Both the position numbers and the translations under genes were made by a program. Below the pieces are notes generated by a model. The model was not told where the DNA came from and made no database searches. It was given only the letters and a program-made list of their open reading frames with translations. Of a DNA stretch of 64,000 bases, positions 54,301-64,000 are shown in pieces; position 1 is the first letter of the stretch; every line of letters begins with the position of its first letter. This DNA comes from Anisakis pegreffii (Eukaryota; Nematoda; Chromadorea; Rhabditida; Anisakidae), in NCBI GenBank assembly GCA_035041965.1, contig JAPYMA010001397.1:124001-188000 (forward strand), written 5' to 3'.

Positions 54301-57300
54301 GAATAAATGTACTTGATAGTTAAGCTTAAGATCCTTTTGAATAGAACAATTTCTCTCACCTCGACAGTGAATTCTCACTATGAGTGAACTCAGTGAGAAT
54401 TAATGTACATTTCGATCGGATGAAAGTGTTTCCAAATAGCGAAGTAAAAAGACTTGTAGTCTTTAGAACATGCAGTTGAATTAACAGATGGAATAATGAA
54501 GCCGAACAAATCGCGTGGCAGGAAATGATTCAAAATTCCTTTGAAATTTGTTGCTCTTGGTTCTTATTGGAAAATGTGCTTATCTCTGTTAGTCTACTTA
54601 GAAATGCATCCAGATGAGCGTGATATCAGTGAAGAGCAGAATAATCAGTTGAATATTTAATGAAATGTTACGTAAAAGTTCATCATGCTGTCGTTGATCA
54701 TGTCATTTGTCCAATTTGCGTCTATTTCCTTGGCTATTCATGAATGGTAGAGGGCAAACAGCAAAAATGATTGCATATGAATGAGATGAGAATGATTAAA
54801 ACTTGCTTCAAGATGAGCATACTATCAAAATTCATGCAAATTGACCTGTTTCATCAAATCCCGAAATCCCAAAAGTTGAAGTTTTTCAAAACTTAAATCC
54901 CGTGATCGGGATCAGAATTGGAATCCCGGGATCCCTGCAAACCCTATTTGTGATTCGTAGGAGTACTCATTTTATCAGATTTTGGTGGACCAAGCATGGA
55001 GCTTGAAACAGTTTTCATTTTATTTTAATGTGAAGTATAAGTTGAATATTTATTTGCATAAGATTTATTGCTGTGACTCTTTTTGTTTTTAGGAGATGTT
55101 GTTGACACTTTTACTCGGAATGCGTAAGTATCTTTTAACGAAAGATACGGCTACAGTTCAGGCAAGTTTTATGCTTTTCTTAGAGCATCTTTTATGACAA
55201 TGAAGTATGAAATTCACATCCCTTCGAGAGCGATCGATACCGATTATGCATTATTAGCAATCGGTAAGCAAGGGTATGTTCTGTTGAGATGACAAAAAGT
55301 AATTGTTTTAGACAGCAATCGATACGATAAGAGCGCAGTTGGACTACGAACCAACGGCAATATCACAAGTTAATTTGGCGCTTTATGCATTCTCGGATGC
55401 CGTACAACCGTCATTGCGACAGCAAAGCATCAAACCGCACTGGATATTCGCACTCGATAATTTGATCAGAAGTACGGTGCAAACGGCTGTTGGAATCTTA
55501 TCACCTGGTAAGCGAATTGAATATTTTCGCTTCGCTTTTATATTGAGTCGAAAATAAACTTCCGCTTTTCCTGTGCAGTTTGGTCACTCAAACTCAATTC
55601 TTCACTCAGCTACATATAAAAGTGTGGCGTTATTAAGCTGCTTAGTTCGTTTCGGATTGATCTTCACTAATAAATAAATATTATCACTCCCATTGCATAT
55701 TCATACCAGTCAATCATAAATATCTTGTCATTCAATTATGCAAGAGCTTGGACTGCACCTTTGAGCAGTCCATTAGATCAAAAAGAATGTTATCGTCATT
55801 CAAATACTAATCATTCAACAAACCAATACTATGCAGATCTGTCGGCAATGCTGTCTGTTCAAGATGCGCCAGGCAATCGTATGTCGTCAATATCGCGCGA
55901 TAGTGCTGGATCACACAGTGAACATTCGACCATTGATAGTCGGTGTTGTTCGGCGACGCATGGCGCCAGTCGAGAGGCGTTATGGGGTAATCTTTCACCG
56001 GAAATGCGAAAAGAGCTGAGGTCGTTGGCTGATGAAAATCGACGGTTGGTATGATTACTTTTCATATTTTGGTTTGGTTGAATCCATTTGAAAGTGTTGC
56101 TTAATTGTGGATGAGCATTTGAAAGATATTATTCGTTCTTTTGCGTCGATTAATTATTCATCCATGTTTATCATAACTTGCATTGCGCTAAACCCGGTAA
56201 TTTTATTGGTAATGAGAATGTTGTTGTGATAGGATGATAGTCATTTGCAATTCATTATCGTTGGTGAGCCATTGAATCACTTGCCATACATTCTGATATC
56301 ATGTTTTATTATTTATTACGTAAGACTGGATTTTGTAGGTTGTTTGAAGAGTTGGTGTGTGTGGAACGTGAATATAAAGAGTTACTGCAAAGTACGCTGA
56401 AAGAGAAACGTATTCGAGTGGAACGATTGACAGACTTTTTATCAGAAAGTGGAGCTGGAATGGCAGCTTTCAACGCTACTGGAGCCGGAATGACAAACTT
56501 CAGTGGTACTTCAGGGGCTGTTCTGAGTCCGCGAAATGCTGCGGATATAGTATCGGCGACAAATGCTTCTCCAACACCGATGTTACCCGCTTTCCAACTG
56601 TCTGCGAATAGTAACAGTAATACATATTCTTCAACAACTTCGCCGATAATTATTCACAATAATTATAATGATAGTGATGCCAGTAATCAATCAGTGATGG
56701 CGTTACGATCGTCAATTGTCGTTCCACCACCATCAAAGTCGAATTTTGTCTGCAGTCGATCGCATCAGCTCAGCAATCTTAACACAATGAGTAACGCATC
56801 CGTGATCAATTCACTAGCATCGTCGTCAACGTTTATCAATGAGCTGCAGTCGCAGTCGCCCGTTGTTGGTTCACCGGATGGCTCGTTTGGGTGGGTTGCT
56901 CCTTATAATTATATCAGTCGTCGTTGCATTTTGCATATTATTGGCAATTATCATTTACAAAATGTCTCGTGTAGACTGTTTCCTTATAGTTGATGAATAC
57001 TATGACCCATTGCGCATCACTATCATATTATTAAGCATTCCATGATCGTAATTTCCTCAAAACTTGTAATGTCCAACCGTTAAGCTGTCAGCATGTGGTT
57101 TTCTCAGACTGCCATTGTTTTTAGTTTATTTTCGTTGTTGTATATACATAACATCATCAGAATTAATATTTTTAATTTTTAGCCATCAATTTTATATCCG
57201 TTCAACTGATATTATCATTATCATCGTATGAATGTATTGGTCATAAAAATAACATCAAATTGTCATTTCAGCCTAGTGCGAAATGACGATCTGGCACAAT

Positions 57301-57855
57301 GGTTACGCACACTGAACTGTGATGAGGCATCAATAAGACGTTTACAACAGGAAGAATACACAAAAGATGATTTAATTGATTTTGTCACTCGTGAAGAATT
57401 ACTTCAACTTGGACTCAAGTGCGCTCTTGTTTATTTAAATCGATCTGGTCTTTGACGATGAAATTGTATCAGTGGTTTTCGATTCAAACGAAAACCTTGT
57501 AAGGATAACTGACAAGTGAAACATTTTTCTACTGTTAGGGAAAATTTATGATTTCAGTGAAGAAAAGGAGAGTTAAAAACTGTGAGATTTCAGATTTGTT
57601 GCAGTGTCGTTTAAAAATTTAGGATAAAGAAGAAATTTTTCAAAATGATTTGTACTAAAGATTTCTTCCTTTTTCAGAGGCGGTATGGTTTGTCGCATGT
57701 GGCGTTCAATCGTCGCACAACGTGAACGTCATCATCGCACCCCTTGTACGGGTTATCTAACGCCGTCACTCAGGTCACGACATAATTCAGTGGATGATTT
57801 CCATTCACCCGTCAATGATGAACTGTACACCGTGACTGAACTGTCAACAATGTGA
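42357..57855 (+). CDS. nsy-1: NSY-1/ASK1-type MAP kinase kinase kinase
   Basis: Known family role: a Ser/Thr MAP3K upstream of the p38 (SEK-1/PMK-1) cascade in nematode immunity, stress and neuronal asymmetry. Thirty exons: 42357-42539, 42840-42944, 45747-45980, 46117-46251, 46355-46608, 46741-46857, 47046-47335, 47520-47676, 47866-48046, 48200-48296, 48358-48499, 48565-48655, 48742-48836, 48963-49144, 49328-49431, 49479-49643, 49861-50063, 50306-50389, 50733-50791, 51329-51391, 52083-52172, 52229-52483, 53129-53340, 53469-53534, 55093-55161, 55312-55507, 55837-56044, 56339-56890, 57272-57418, 57678-57855 (4,914 nt, 1,637 aa). The N-terminal ASK regulatory region contains RLDFGET and NSLLGRKG. 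The kinase domain (about 673-935) has GRGTYG, K699, HRD (D798), DFG (D817) and activation loop [14 protein letters not shown] with Thr 833 and 837. A coiled coil ([20 protein letters not shown]) and a SAM domain (about 1531-1595) close it. All introns are GT-AG except one GC-AG. Exon 19 may start six bases earlier. Confidence 0.95.
43092..43416. repeat. Left terminal inverted repeat of the pogo-like element
   Basis: Reverse-complementary to 45279-45597. It begins AGGGAAGGTCACGAAC and ends at CACTTCCCACAAC. Its minus strand is open for 120 codons (43439-43077), a frame partly shared with the other arm. Confidence 0.85.
43643..45207 (+). pseudogene. Degenerate DDE (pogo/Tigger, DDE_1-like) transposase
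   Basis: The coding remnants run in order. First come an N-terminal piece and an acidic Glu/Asp-rich linker. Then a helix-turn-helix-like region reads [16 protein letters not shown]. The catalytic core follows, with the three acidic positions in YNADQSA, LLILDSW and ASHIQPLD, as in Tigger/pogo transposases. The C-terminal tail has several Cys/His residues ([19 protein letters not shown]). The frame is broken by stops at 43751-43753, 43921-43923 and 44233-44235, and by frame changes near 43,740, 44,865 and 45,010. A functional enzyme is not expected. Confidence 0.85.
45279..45597. repeat. Right terminal inverted repeat of the pogo-like element
   Basis: Reverse complement of the left arm, differing by substitutions and a 6-nt deletion. 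On the plus strand it carries the same peptide frame as the left arm's minus strand (shared [17 protein letters not shown]), here with a TAA near its middle. Confidence 0.85.
53625..54946. mobile_element. Non-autonomous hAT-type element, copy A, in nsy-1 intron 24
   Basis: A 1,322-bp element starts TAGGGTTTGC and ends GCAAACCCTA, flanked by the imperfect 8-bp duplication TTTGCGAC (53617-53624) and TTTGTGAT (54947-54954). The two mismatches are both C/T transitions. Near each end are repeated motifs around ATCCCGGGATC, as expected of subterminal transposase-binding repeats. It has no credible long ORF. It aligns over most of its length, in inverted orientation, with 60893-62127. Confidence 0.85.
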
Positions 57856-60800
57856 CCTCTTTTTTCCCGTTGTCTATGTCTTTTACCTTATTCCTGATCC
57901 TCTTTTTCCTTCTCTATGGGTAATTTTCGAACACCGTTTCGTTCTATTTAAAAAACAATGTTTTATTTTCATATGGTTAAATTGATTTTCAGCTCATTGT
58001 GAGCTTGTTGCCTTTTGAACTTACCCATTGCTTCAAGCCTTGATCATTCTCTTGAATTTGGTTCAAGCTCTTTGAATTCTAGAAGTAAATAAACGAGCAG
58101 AAACAATTTATGCTCACTTTAAGCTCCATTTTGGACTTCACACAAATATAAATTTTAAAAAACCAAATAAACCCAACTTCAGGCGGAGTTTGAAGACGTT
58201 TCCATTACTCTTATTTCTGTTCTTGTGTATTCGTATTTGTTTTCATTTGATTTGTTTTTCATTTACAATTTTTTGATAATTCATAATCTTACAATCTCAT
58301 CTGTGACATAAAAACGGAATTATACCCTGGACCTACCTGTAATTTGGTTGGTATTTGTCTAGATGTAATGTTTGTTCTTGATTTGGTCGTCATATTGTTT
58401 TGCTGATTGGCATTGATGAGTGATTTTTCATTGCAAGACTAGGAGTTTTTCAACTTGTATTGTAATCCAACATTATTATATTGTTGTTGTCATTATTGTA
58501 TAGTAGCTGTGCAAGAAGTAGTGCTCTAGAGGTTTGTGCTATCTATACTTCTGCAACGGTTATTGAACAAAGTCAAAAGGCTCATTTGATAGTGAAATAT
58601 TCGAGCATTTCTGCCTAACTGTAGCTATAAGCGATAATCGTTGCCGTCACATATGCGTCCTACAAACATTTTTATCACAGTTCTAGGTTTATTCATTCAA
58701 ATGATTTTTTGTCAGTTTTAGTCGATCATTTTACTTTTCTGTTTTTATTCAAATGTTGTTGCTCTTATGAATTTTTTTTTCATTTGGAAATATTGATTTG
58801 TTTTTATATTTTGTGCATGCAATATTTAATCGATTATATTCATTAATCGTTTACTGTGAGTGGGGTTGCGATTTTGAGTATATTGATTGTATGCGATAAT
58901 CCCTAATGTCTACTTAAGTAACGTGCGTAAATTTCTATTTGTAAATTCGTTTAGTATTTTACTTGCAAATGAATTTTATTTATTCTTTTTTCTTCACAAG
59001 TTTGTTTATTTTGTAATTTAGTATTCATGTGTTTTACTTCTACTGATAGCGATTGTTTTTTGAGTCCTTGAAGGATGGTGGATGGTTCACGTGGAGATCG
59101 ATTCAGCGCCAGATTGATTTGGTTGGTGATCTATGAACTTGGAATTTCAAGTTCGGTTTAAGTAAAGGGGGCGGTATTCAGTTTCGTTTTTTGGAAGTGT
59201 TTGCAAATTTCAGTTTTGTTCCACATTTTTTCCAACGAATTTTCAAAAATTGTTTGGGAAAAAATGTTTTCACGATTTTGAAATTTTGAAAGCGTAAAAG
59301 CTTCGAAAGAAGTGGATTCTTCATGACCGCTGTCAAACGTCAAAGTCAAGTTTCTGTAGTATTTTTGTATACTGCTTAGTTGTTTTCATTACTGTTTTAT
59401 CACCCACAATCAGTGTTTTGTGCTGTGTTGATCTTTTGCTGTGTTTTATTTTGTTTTGTTTTGAGTCCAAACGATCGAAAAGTCTCCATTTCAAGGAGAC
59501 AGGAGCGATTCTTTCATATATTCATTTTTCTCATATTGAATAGTTTTCAGTTTATGTAAATGTCTTATATATTTTTGAAAATGAAGAATTGGTTATTTTC
59601 AACGAGTCATATTCAGTTCATAACTACTGTTTTTGCGTAATTTTTCTTTTTATATCTTTGTTGCTGTTTCATTTGCTTGTTTGTTTCACTGTCAATTTTA
59701 TTTTCTAGGATTTAGGTTCTTCTAGCTTGTTTTTCAAACGATCATTTTTGTACTGTCATCATCATCATTATAGTACCATTTGATTGAACTAATCCGGGAA
59801 GTTTCGAGGAGAAATTTTTTACAGATGTTCAGATATTTCGAGGATTTATTGATAAAATTCCAAAAATGCACACTTTTTATAACGACATTTGTGATATATT
59901 GGAATAGCTGGTTTATGTTGCAGAAGAAATCCTTTTATCATTTTTTGTTCCGTTTATTCGTCATTTTGCAGTCTATTTTTTTCAAGTTTATTTAGTGGAA
60001 TCTATGTTTAATTGATGTGTACTATTGTAAAGAGTCTTGGAGAAGCTACGTTCAAAATGTAATCTAGATACTTCAAGCAAAAAACACATTCTGTTTATTT
60101 TGTAGTTAGTTTTTTGTTTTATATCGAAATTTTTGAAATTCATTATTTTTTTGTGCCATTTCAATCGTTTCCTCTACAGTGTTTCGTTTGTGTTTCAGCA
60201 CGTTTGTTCAAATGATTTTTTTGTTTTTGTGTTTTTGTTTTATTGTTTTTTTTCTAAGTTTTCCTTGAATATTTTGTTTTGTGGGTTTGTGTAGTTACGT
60301 TTACACGGGAAGTAAATGCGTCATAAATCACTTTTGTGATTGATTACTCCAGTAGAATAATTTTTCCTCCTGTTTCTGCACATGTACATAATTGATTTAT
60401 GTTGAATATCCATTTTTATAATTGGGAGGGGAAAGTGTTGTCCATGATGGCTTCTTGAACCCTCGCTGGGAAGCGGTCGGGAATTCGAGTCCACCTTGAG
60501 GACTAAATCTTCGCTCATTGACTGATAGCAGTGCGAACCGTAATTGTTTCGCTTATTGTCGTATTGATCGGTTAAATTTGTTGTCATCCGTTTTTTTTTC
60601 AGGTTTTATTTTATGTTTCATTTTTTTCTATTAATGATGTATTTTCATAGTAATTGGAAAAATTGTTTCTTTTTTCTGGTCGTAAATTATTATATTTGAT
60701 CGTTTGTTTGTTCGAGCAGTTATAAGTTCAATCTGGAAGCATATTATGGATCATACCTATTATATTTGTATTGTTTATTTGAATGAAGTGCATTAGTTTA

Positions 60801-60892
60801 TGAAAATTTTATTGTTTGATTTCCTTTTTGAATCAGTTCACTTTCATTTGTCCAATGATGATGGTGATGATGACGATTATCAACTGTATAAT
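57856..60892. other. nsy-1 3' region and T-rich intergenic sequence
   Basis: AATAAA signals at 58088-58093 and 58166-58171 lie 230-310 nt past the nsy-1 stop. Beyond them the plus strand is strongly T-rich for almost 3 kb, with no ORF of interest. A weak pol III B-box-like sequence (AATTCGAGTCCACC) lies near 60,482. Confidence 0.45.
58088..58093 (+). terminator. nsy-1: Candidate poly(A) signal of nsy-1
   Basis: First canonical AATAAA after the nsy-1 stop at 57855; a second lies at 58166-58171. Their use is inferred. Confidence 0.4.
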
Positions 60893-62127
60893 CAGGGTTC
60901 GCACGGGAACCCGGGATTACAGTTCTGATCCCGATCCTGGGATTTACGTTTTGAAAAATCCCGGGATTTGATAAAACAGGTCAATTTGTGTGAATTTTGA
61001 TAGTATGCACATTTTGAAGCAAGTCTTAATCATTCCCACCTCATTCATATGCAACGATCTTTGTTGTTTGCCCTCTATCATTGATGAGTAGCTAAGGAAA
61101 TAGGCGCAAGTCGGACTAATAACGTGATTAACGACAGCCCGATGAACTTTTACGTAACATTTCATTGAATATTCAACTGATTATTCTGCTCTTCATTGGT
61201 TTATATCACGCTCATCTGGATGCATTTCTGTTTAATAGAGTAACAGAGATAATCAAATTTTCTAATGAAAACCAAAAGCAACAAAGTTCAATGAAATTTT
61301 GAGTCGTTTCCTCCCACAAGGTTTGTTCGGCTTCAATATTCCATCTGTTAATTCAACTGCATGTTCCAAAGACTGCAAGTCTTTTTGCTTCGTTATTTGG
61401 AAACATTTTGTTGATCCGATCAAAATGTACATTAATTCTCACTGAGTTCAGTCATAGTGAGAATTCACGTCGAAGTGAGGGGAATTGTTCCATTCAAAAG
61501 GATCTTGAGCTTAACTGTCAAGTACATTTTCATGATCTCTGATCGAAATTATCAAATATGTAAGTGCTCGATAGTTCGATGAAAATCCATCGCGGATTTT
61601 TTTTTCACTTTTAAGATAAACTCTGAACTTTAATTTTTTTCAAAATTCAAATGATATAATTTATGCGATGCATTTCCTTCGTAAAAAATCGAAATTTCCG
61701 AAATTGCAGAGTTCACCTGATGTTAATAGCGCGAGAAAATGGACTTGAAGCACTGCAAATAAGTGTTTGAGAATCAAGAATTTCGTATTCACACGCAAGT
61801 GTACTGTTATTAGCTTAGACCCAAGATGACAAGATGCCTTAGCATAGAATATGCAGTACGCCCTTGCGGCATGATCTTTGGCGTCATTATATGAAATATT
61901 TATTTGAATTGGAATACTTAGTTCCTTGGATTTGTTCAATAATTTGTTGATTTAGCTCCTTTCTGATAAATAATGAACATATTGGTTTGAAAAAATGTGT
62001 TTAAACATGTCCCGCATCGATATTTCAACAATTGTTCGATCCCGAGATTATCCCGGGATCAAAAATCGATCCCGGGATTAAATTCCGATCCCGGGATTGA
62101 AAAATCGTCGGGAATTTGCAGACCCTA
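60893..62127. mobile_element. Non-autonomous hAT-type element, copy B, inverted relative to A
   Basis: A 1,235-bp element starts CAGGGTTCGC and ends GCAGACCCTA, flanked by TGTATAAT (60885-60892) and TGTATAGT (62128-62135), a 7/8 target duplication. It aligns in reverse with copy A at 53625-54946, including the interior. Both ends are packed with ATCCCGGGAT-type repeats, especially 62,040-62,100. ORFs of 73 and 92 codons on its minus strand (60944-61165 and 61661-61939) have no recognisable transposase motif. Confidence 0.85.
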
Positions 62128-63105
62128 TGTATAGTTATTGCGGTTGGTTGTCTATGGAGATTACTGTCTACAATTAGTTTATGAAGGGTTGAAGAATGTT
62201 TGCGTGTTCATGTTTTAATCAGCAATTAACTCATATATCTCTGTTATCAGCACTGTCACATCCTTCTGTTGCGTTATCAGCGCAGAGACTGTCGCTCTTC
62301 GCAAAATTCTTTGTCAGTTCACTAACCAACTATTAGACGAATAGCATACTGTTGTTAAAGATAGAATCAAAAAATTACAAAACACCATCAGCAAGTCAAA
62401 TCACTTTGGTGTTATATATATAGATTATATCTTTCGTTTGTATTTAATTGTGATTTGACCTTAATTTCGAATGAATACATATTCACTTGCTAGTAGCGGA
62501 TCAGCGCGCTATTGCCCATCTCTGAAAATTGAAACATATGAGTAAACGAATGAGGTTATGCGTACATCATGAAGGTAGCAAATTAAAGAATAATAAAGCA
62601 TTTATTGTCGTTAAAAATATTCCAAATTTTATGATTTGAGACCTTTGCGACACTTGAAAATTTTGACGGGGAATGAATAGTTGAAAAGTGTTACTGAGTG
62701 TGCGGTAGGAAAGAGGATGAAGCTGATTATAGCTTAGCCCTACGCATGATAGGTGCAATGACGTCTGTCCTTAAACTACTGATCTATTTTCCGAACGGCT
62801 GCTCTTATACCAGACAATTTCATGCAGAGCTGGCGGTTGTCTCCAAGTTTTATGCTTTAAATGCCGTGAGCAAAATCGATAAAGGAGATAATGATTGTAA
62901 CATATTTTCACCTTCAAAGTATAGTTTCTAATCTCTTGGCAAAAGCATTATTTACTTTTTGTATTGCTGCTATAAAAGATAGTAATTTTTCTGCACATAG
63001 CATATTTTATTGCATATGCATATCGTATATTCGATGCATCATTCAATTTCCGTTTTAAGTGTCTCTAACATAGAAATCCGTTTCTCAAGAAATATGCGTA
63101 TAGGT
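62128..63105. other. Spacer between two hAT-type elements
   Basis: AT-rich. A 77-codon plus-strand ORF (62698-62931, no ATG start) has a protein-like composition but no recognised domain. Nothing else was supported. Confidence 0.35.
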
Positions 63106-63752
63106 CAGTGGTTCTCACGCTCAAATGCCACCATTATCTCCTCCCTCCCTCCTGAATAATGTTGGAAACAAAAGGAAAACAGGTCCGGAATTTCCTCAGT
63201 GGCGTGAAAAAAATTAACTTTCTGGAATGAAACAAGTTATCCCGGTTAAGAAACATTCATAAGCGACGCAAGAATTAGAAATTGTAAACACTGAAAAAAG
63301 AAATCGATATCGCCAAATCCAGAAGTACTCTATCGTCCTTCACCAAATCAATGATCTTTCCTGTCATACCAAAGAGCTCAATCAGTTGTTATTGCTCATG
63401 AGAGGCGACGTCAGCCAATATATTATAGCACTTACGAGATATTTGTGACTTCTTCAAACTGACTTTTGTTCTGGCCTAAAGAGGAGCTTTCCCATGAACA
63501 AGCCGCGCTTAGATATCCGAGTGAAAAATACACCATCACAATAACGTTTCATCATAGCAAAACAACACTAAATATTAGTTTATCTCAATCGATCCGCAGT
63601 ACGTAAAAAAAACTCATCGAGGGATTCGAACGCTCTATAGTTCGAATTTATTTTCATCATAACATAAGAAGTGCAGGAAATGCTAATTTCCCGACCCCCG
63701 AGACCTTCAAATTACCCAAAATGAGTAATTTAACCCCTTATGAGAACCACTG
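63106..63752. mobile_element. Non-autonomous hAT-type element (647 bp)
   Basis: It starts CAGTGGTTCTCA and ends TGAGAACCACTG, a perfect 12-bp TIR of a form widespread among hAT elements. The flanks are GTATAGGT (63098-63105) and GTATAGAT (63753-63760), a 7/8 target duplication. No coding frame of note lies inside, so it appears non-autonomous or is an internally deleted copy. It is not related to the copy A/B family by its ends. Confidence 0.85.
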
Positions 63753-63760
63753 GTATAGAT

Positions 63761-64000
63761 TATCAAGTGATATGTGAAACTCTTACTGGAGAGTTCCTCA
63801 GCTTCCATGTTTCGTCCTTCAACCTGATCTGATCGAAGCTTTTCACTGGAATAAACGAATAACTCTCCTTCTTCATTGAATATTGTTACTTTTGCTATTA
63901 TACTATCGAATCGTCATCGGTGACCCGGATCTGTAATTATTATCAGTATTGCTGTTATCAATGTTTCATCATAGCAAAAGTGATATGTGAAATTACAATC
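63761..64000. other. Right edge, nothing recognised
   Basis: AT-rich sequence with no ORF or repeat ends, apart from a short near-repeat: AAGTGATATGTGAAA occurs near 63,766 and again near 63,979. Confidence 0.3.

Noticed and set aside
1..64000. CRISPR arrays, bacterial operons, viral genes or rRNA genes
   Set aside because: None were seen; the sequence is eukaryotic, with introns throughout.

Overview
The window reads as nematode nuclear DNA. It is AT-rich, with short exons separated by introns of about 40 to 2,800 bases. Acceptors are mostly TTTCAG-like, and in three of four genes such an acceptor sits 0-1 nt before the start codon, as expected for spliced-leader trans-splicing. One gene is a clear ASK1/NSY-1 MAP3K and another is a TWK-type two-pore potassium channel. 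The species cannot be told from the sequence.

Four multi-exon protein genes could be rebuilt by hand; in each the summed exon length is divisible by three. (1) 3896-5447, minus: a small predicted single-pass membrane protein (about 259 aa) of unknown function. (2) 10259-17011, plus: a TWK K2P channel (586 aa, 15 exons). (3) 18739-28571, minus: a secreted Pro/Gln-rich protein with a coiled coil and a PAN/apple-like cysteine domain (about 805 aa, 18 exons), tail-to-tail with the channel. (4) 42357-57855, plus: nsy-1/ASK1 MAP3K (about 1,637 aa, 30 exons) with the N-terminal regulatory region, kinase domain, C-terminal coiled coil and SAM domain. A few short exon-like stretches at 34.8-36.7 kb are possible but unproven genes. 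The genes do not form an operon or an obvious pathway; the channel and the MAP3K could both act in neurons, but the sequence does not link them.

The most interesting content is mobile DNA. Intron 2 of nsy-1 holds a 2.5-kb pogo/Tigger-like DNA transposon with terminal inverted repeats of about 320 bp and a broken DDE transposase; both repeat arms share one reading frame. Four non-autonomous hAT-type elements can be delimited by TIRs starting YAGNG and by 8-bp target duplications: a 167-bp GC-rich palindromic MITE in the channel gene, a 1.3-kb element in nsy-1 intron 24, an inverted 1.2-kb relative downstream of nsy-1, and a 647-bp element near the right edge. Diverged tandem repeats (about 6.0-6.6 kb), a 24-bp perfect palindrome, a hairpin element and a weak tRNA-like SINE candidate complete the picture. 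The rest (1-3.8, 5.5-10.2, 28.6-34.8, 36.7-42.1 and 57.9-60.9 kb) is AT-rich sequence in which no gene could be supported.
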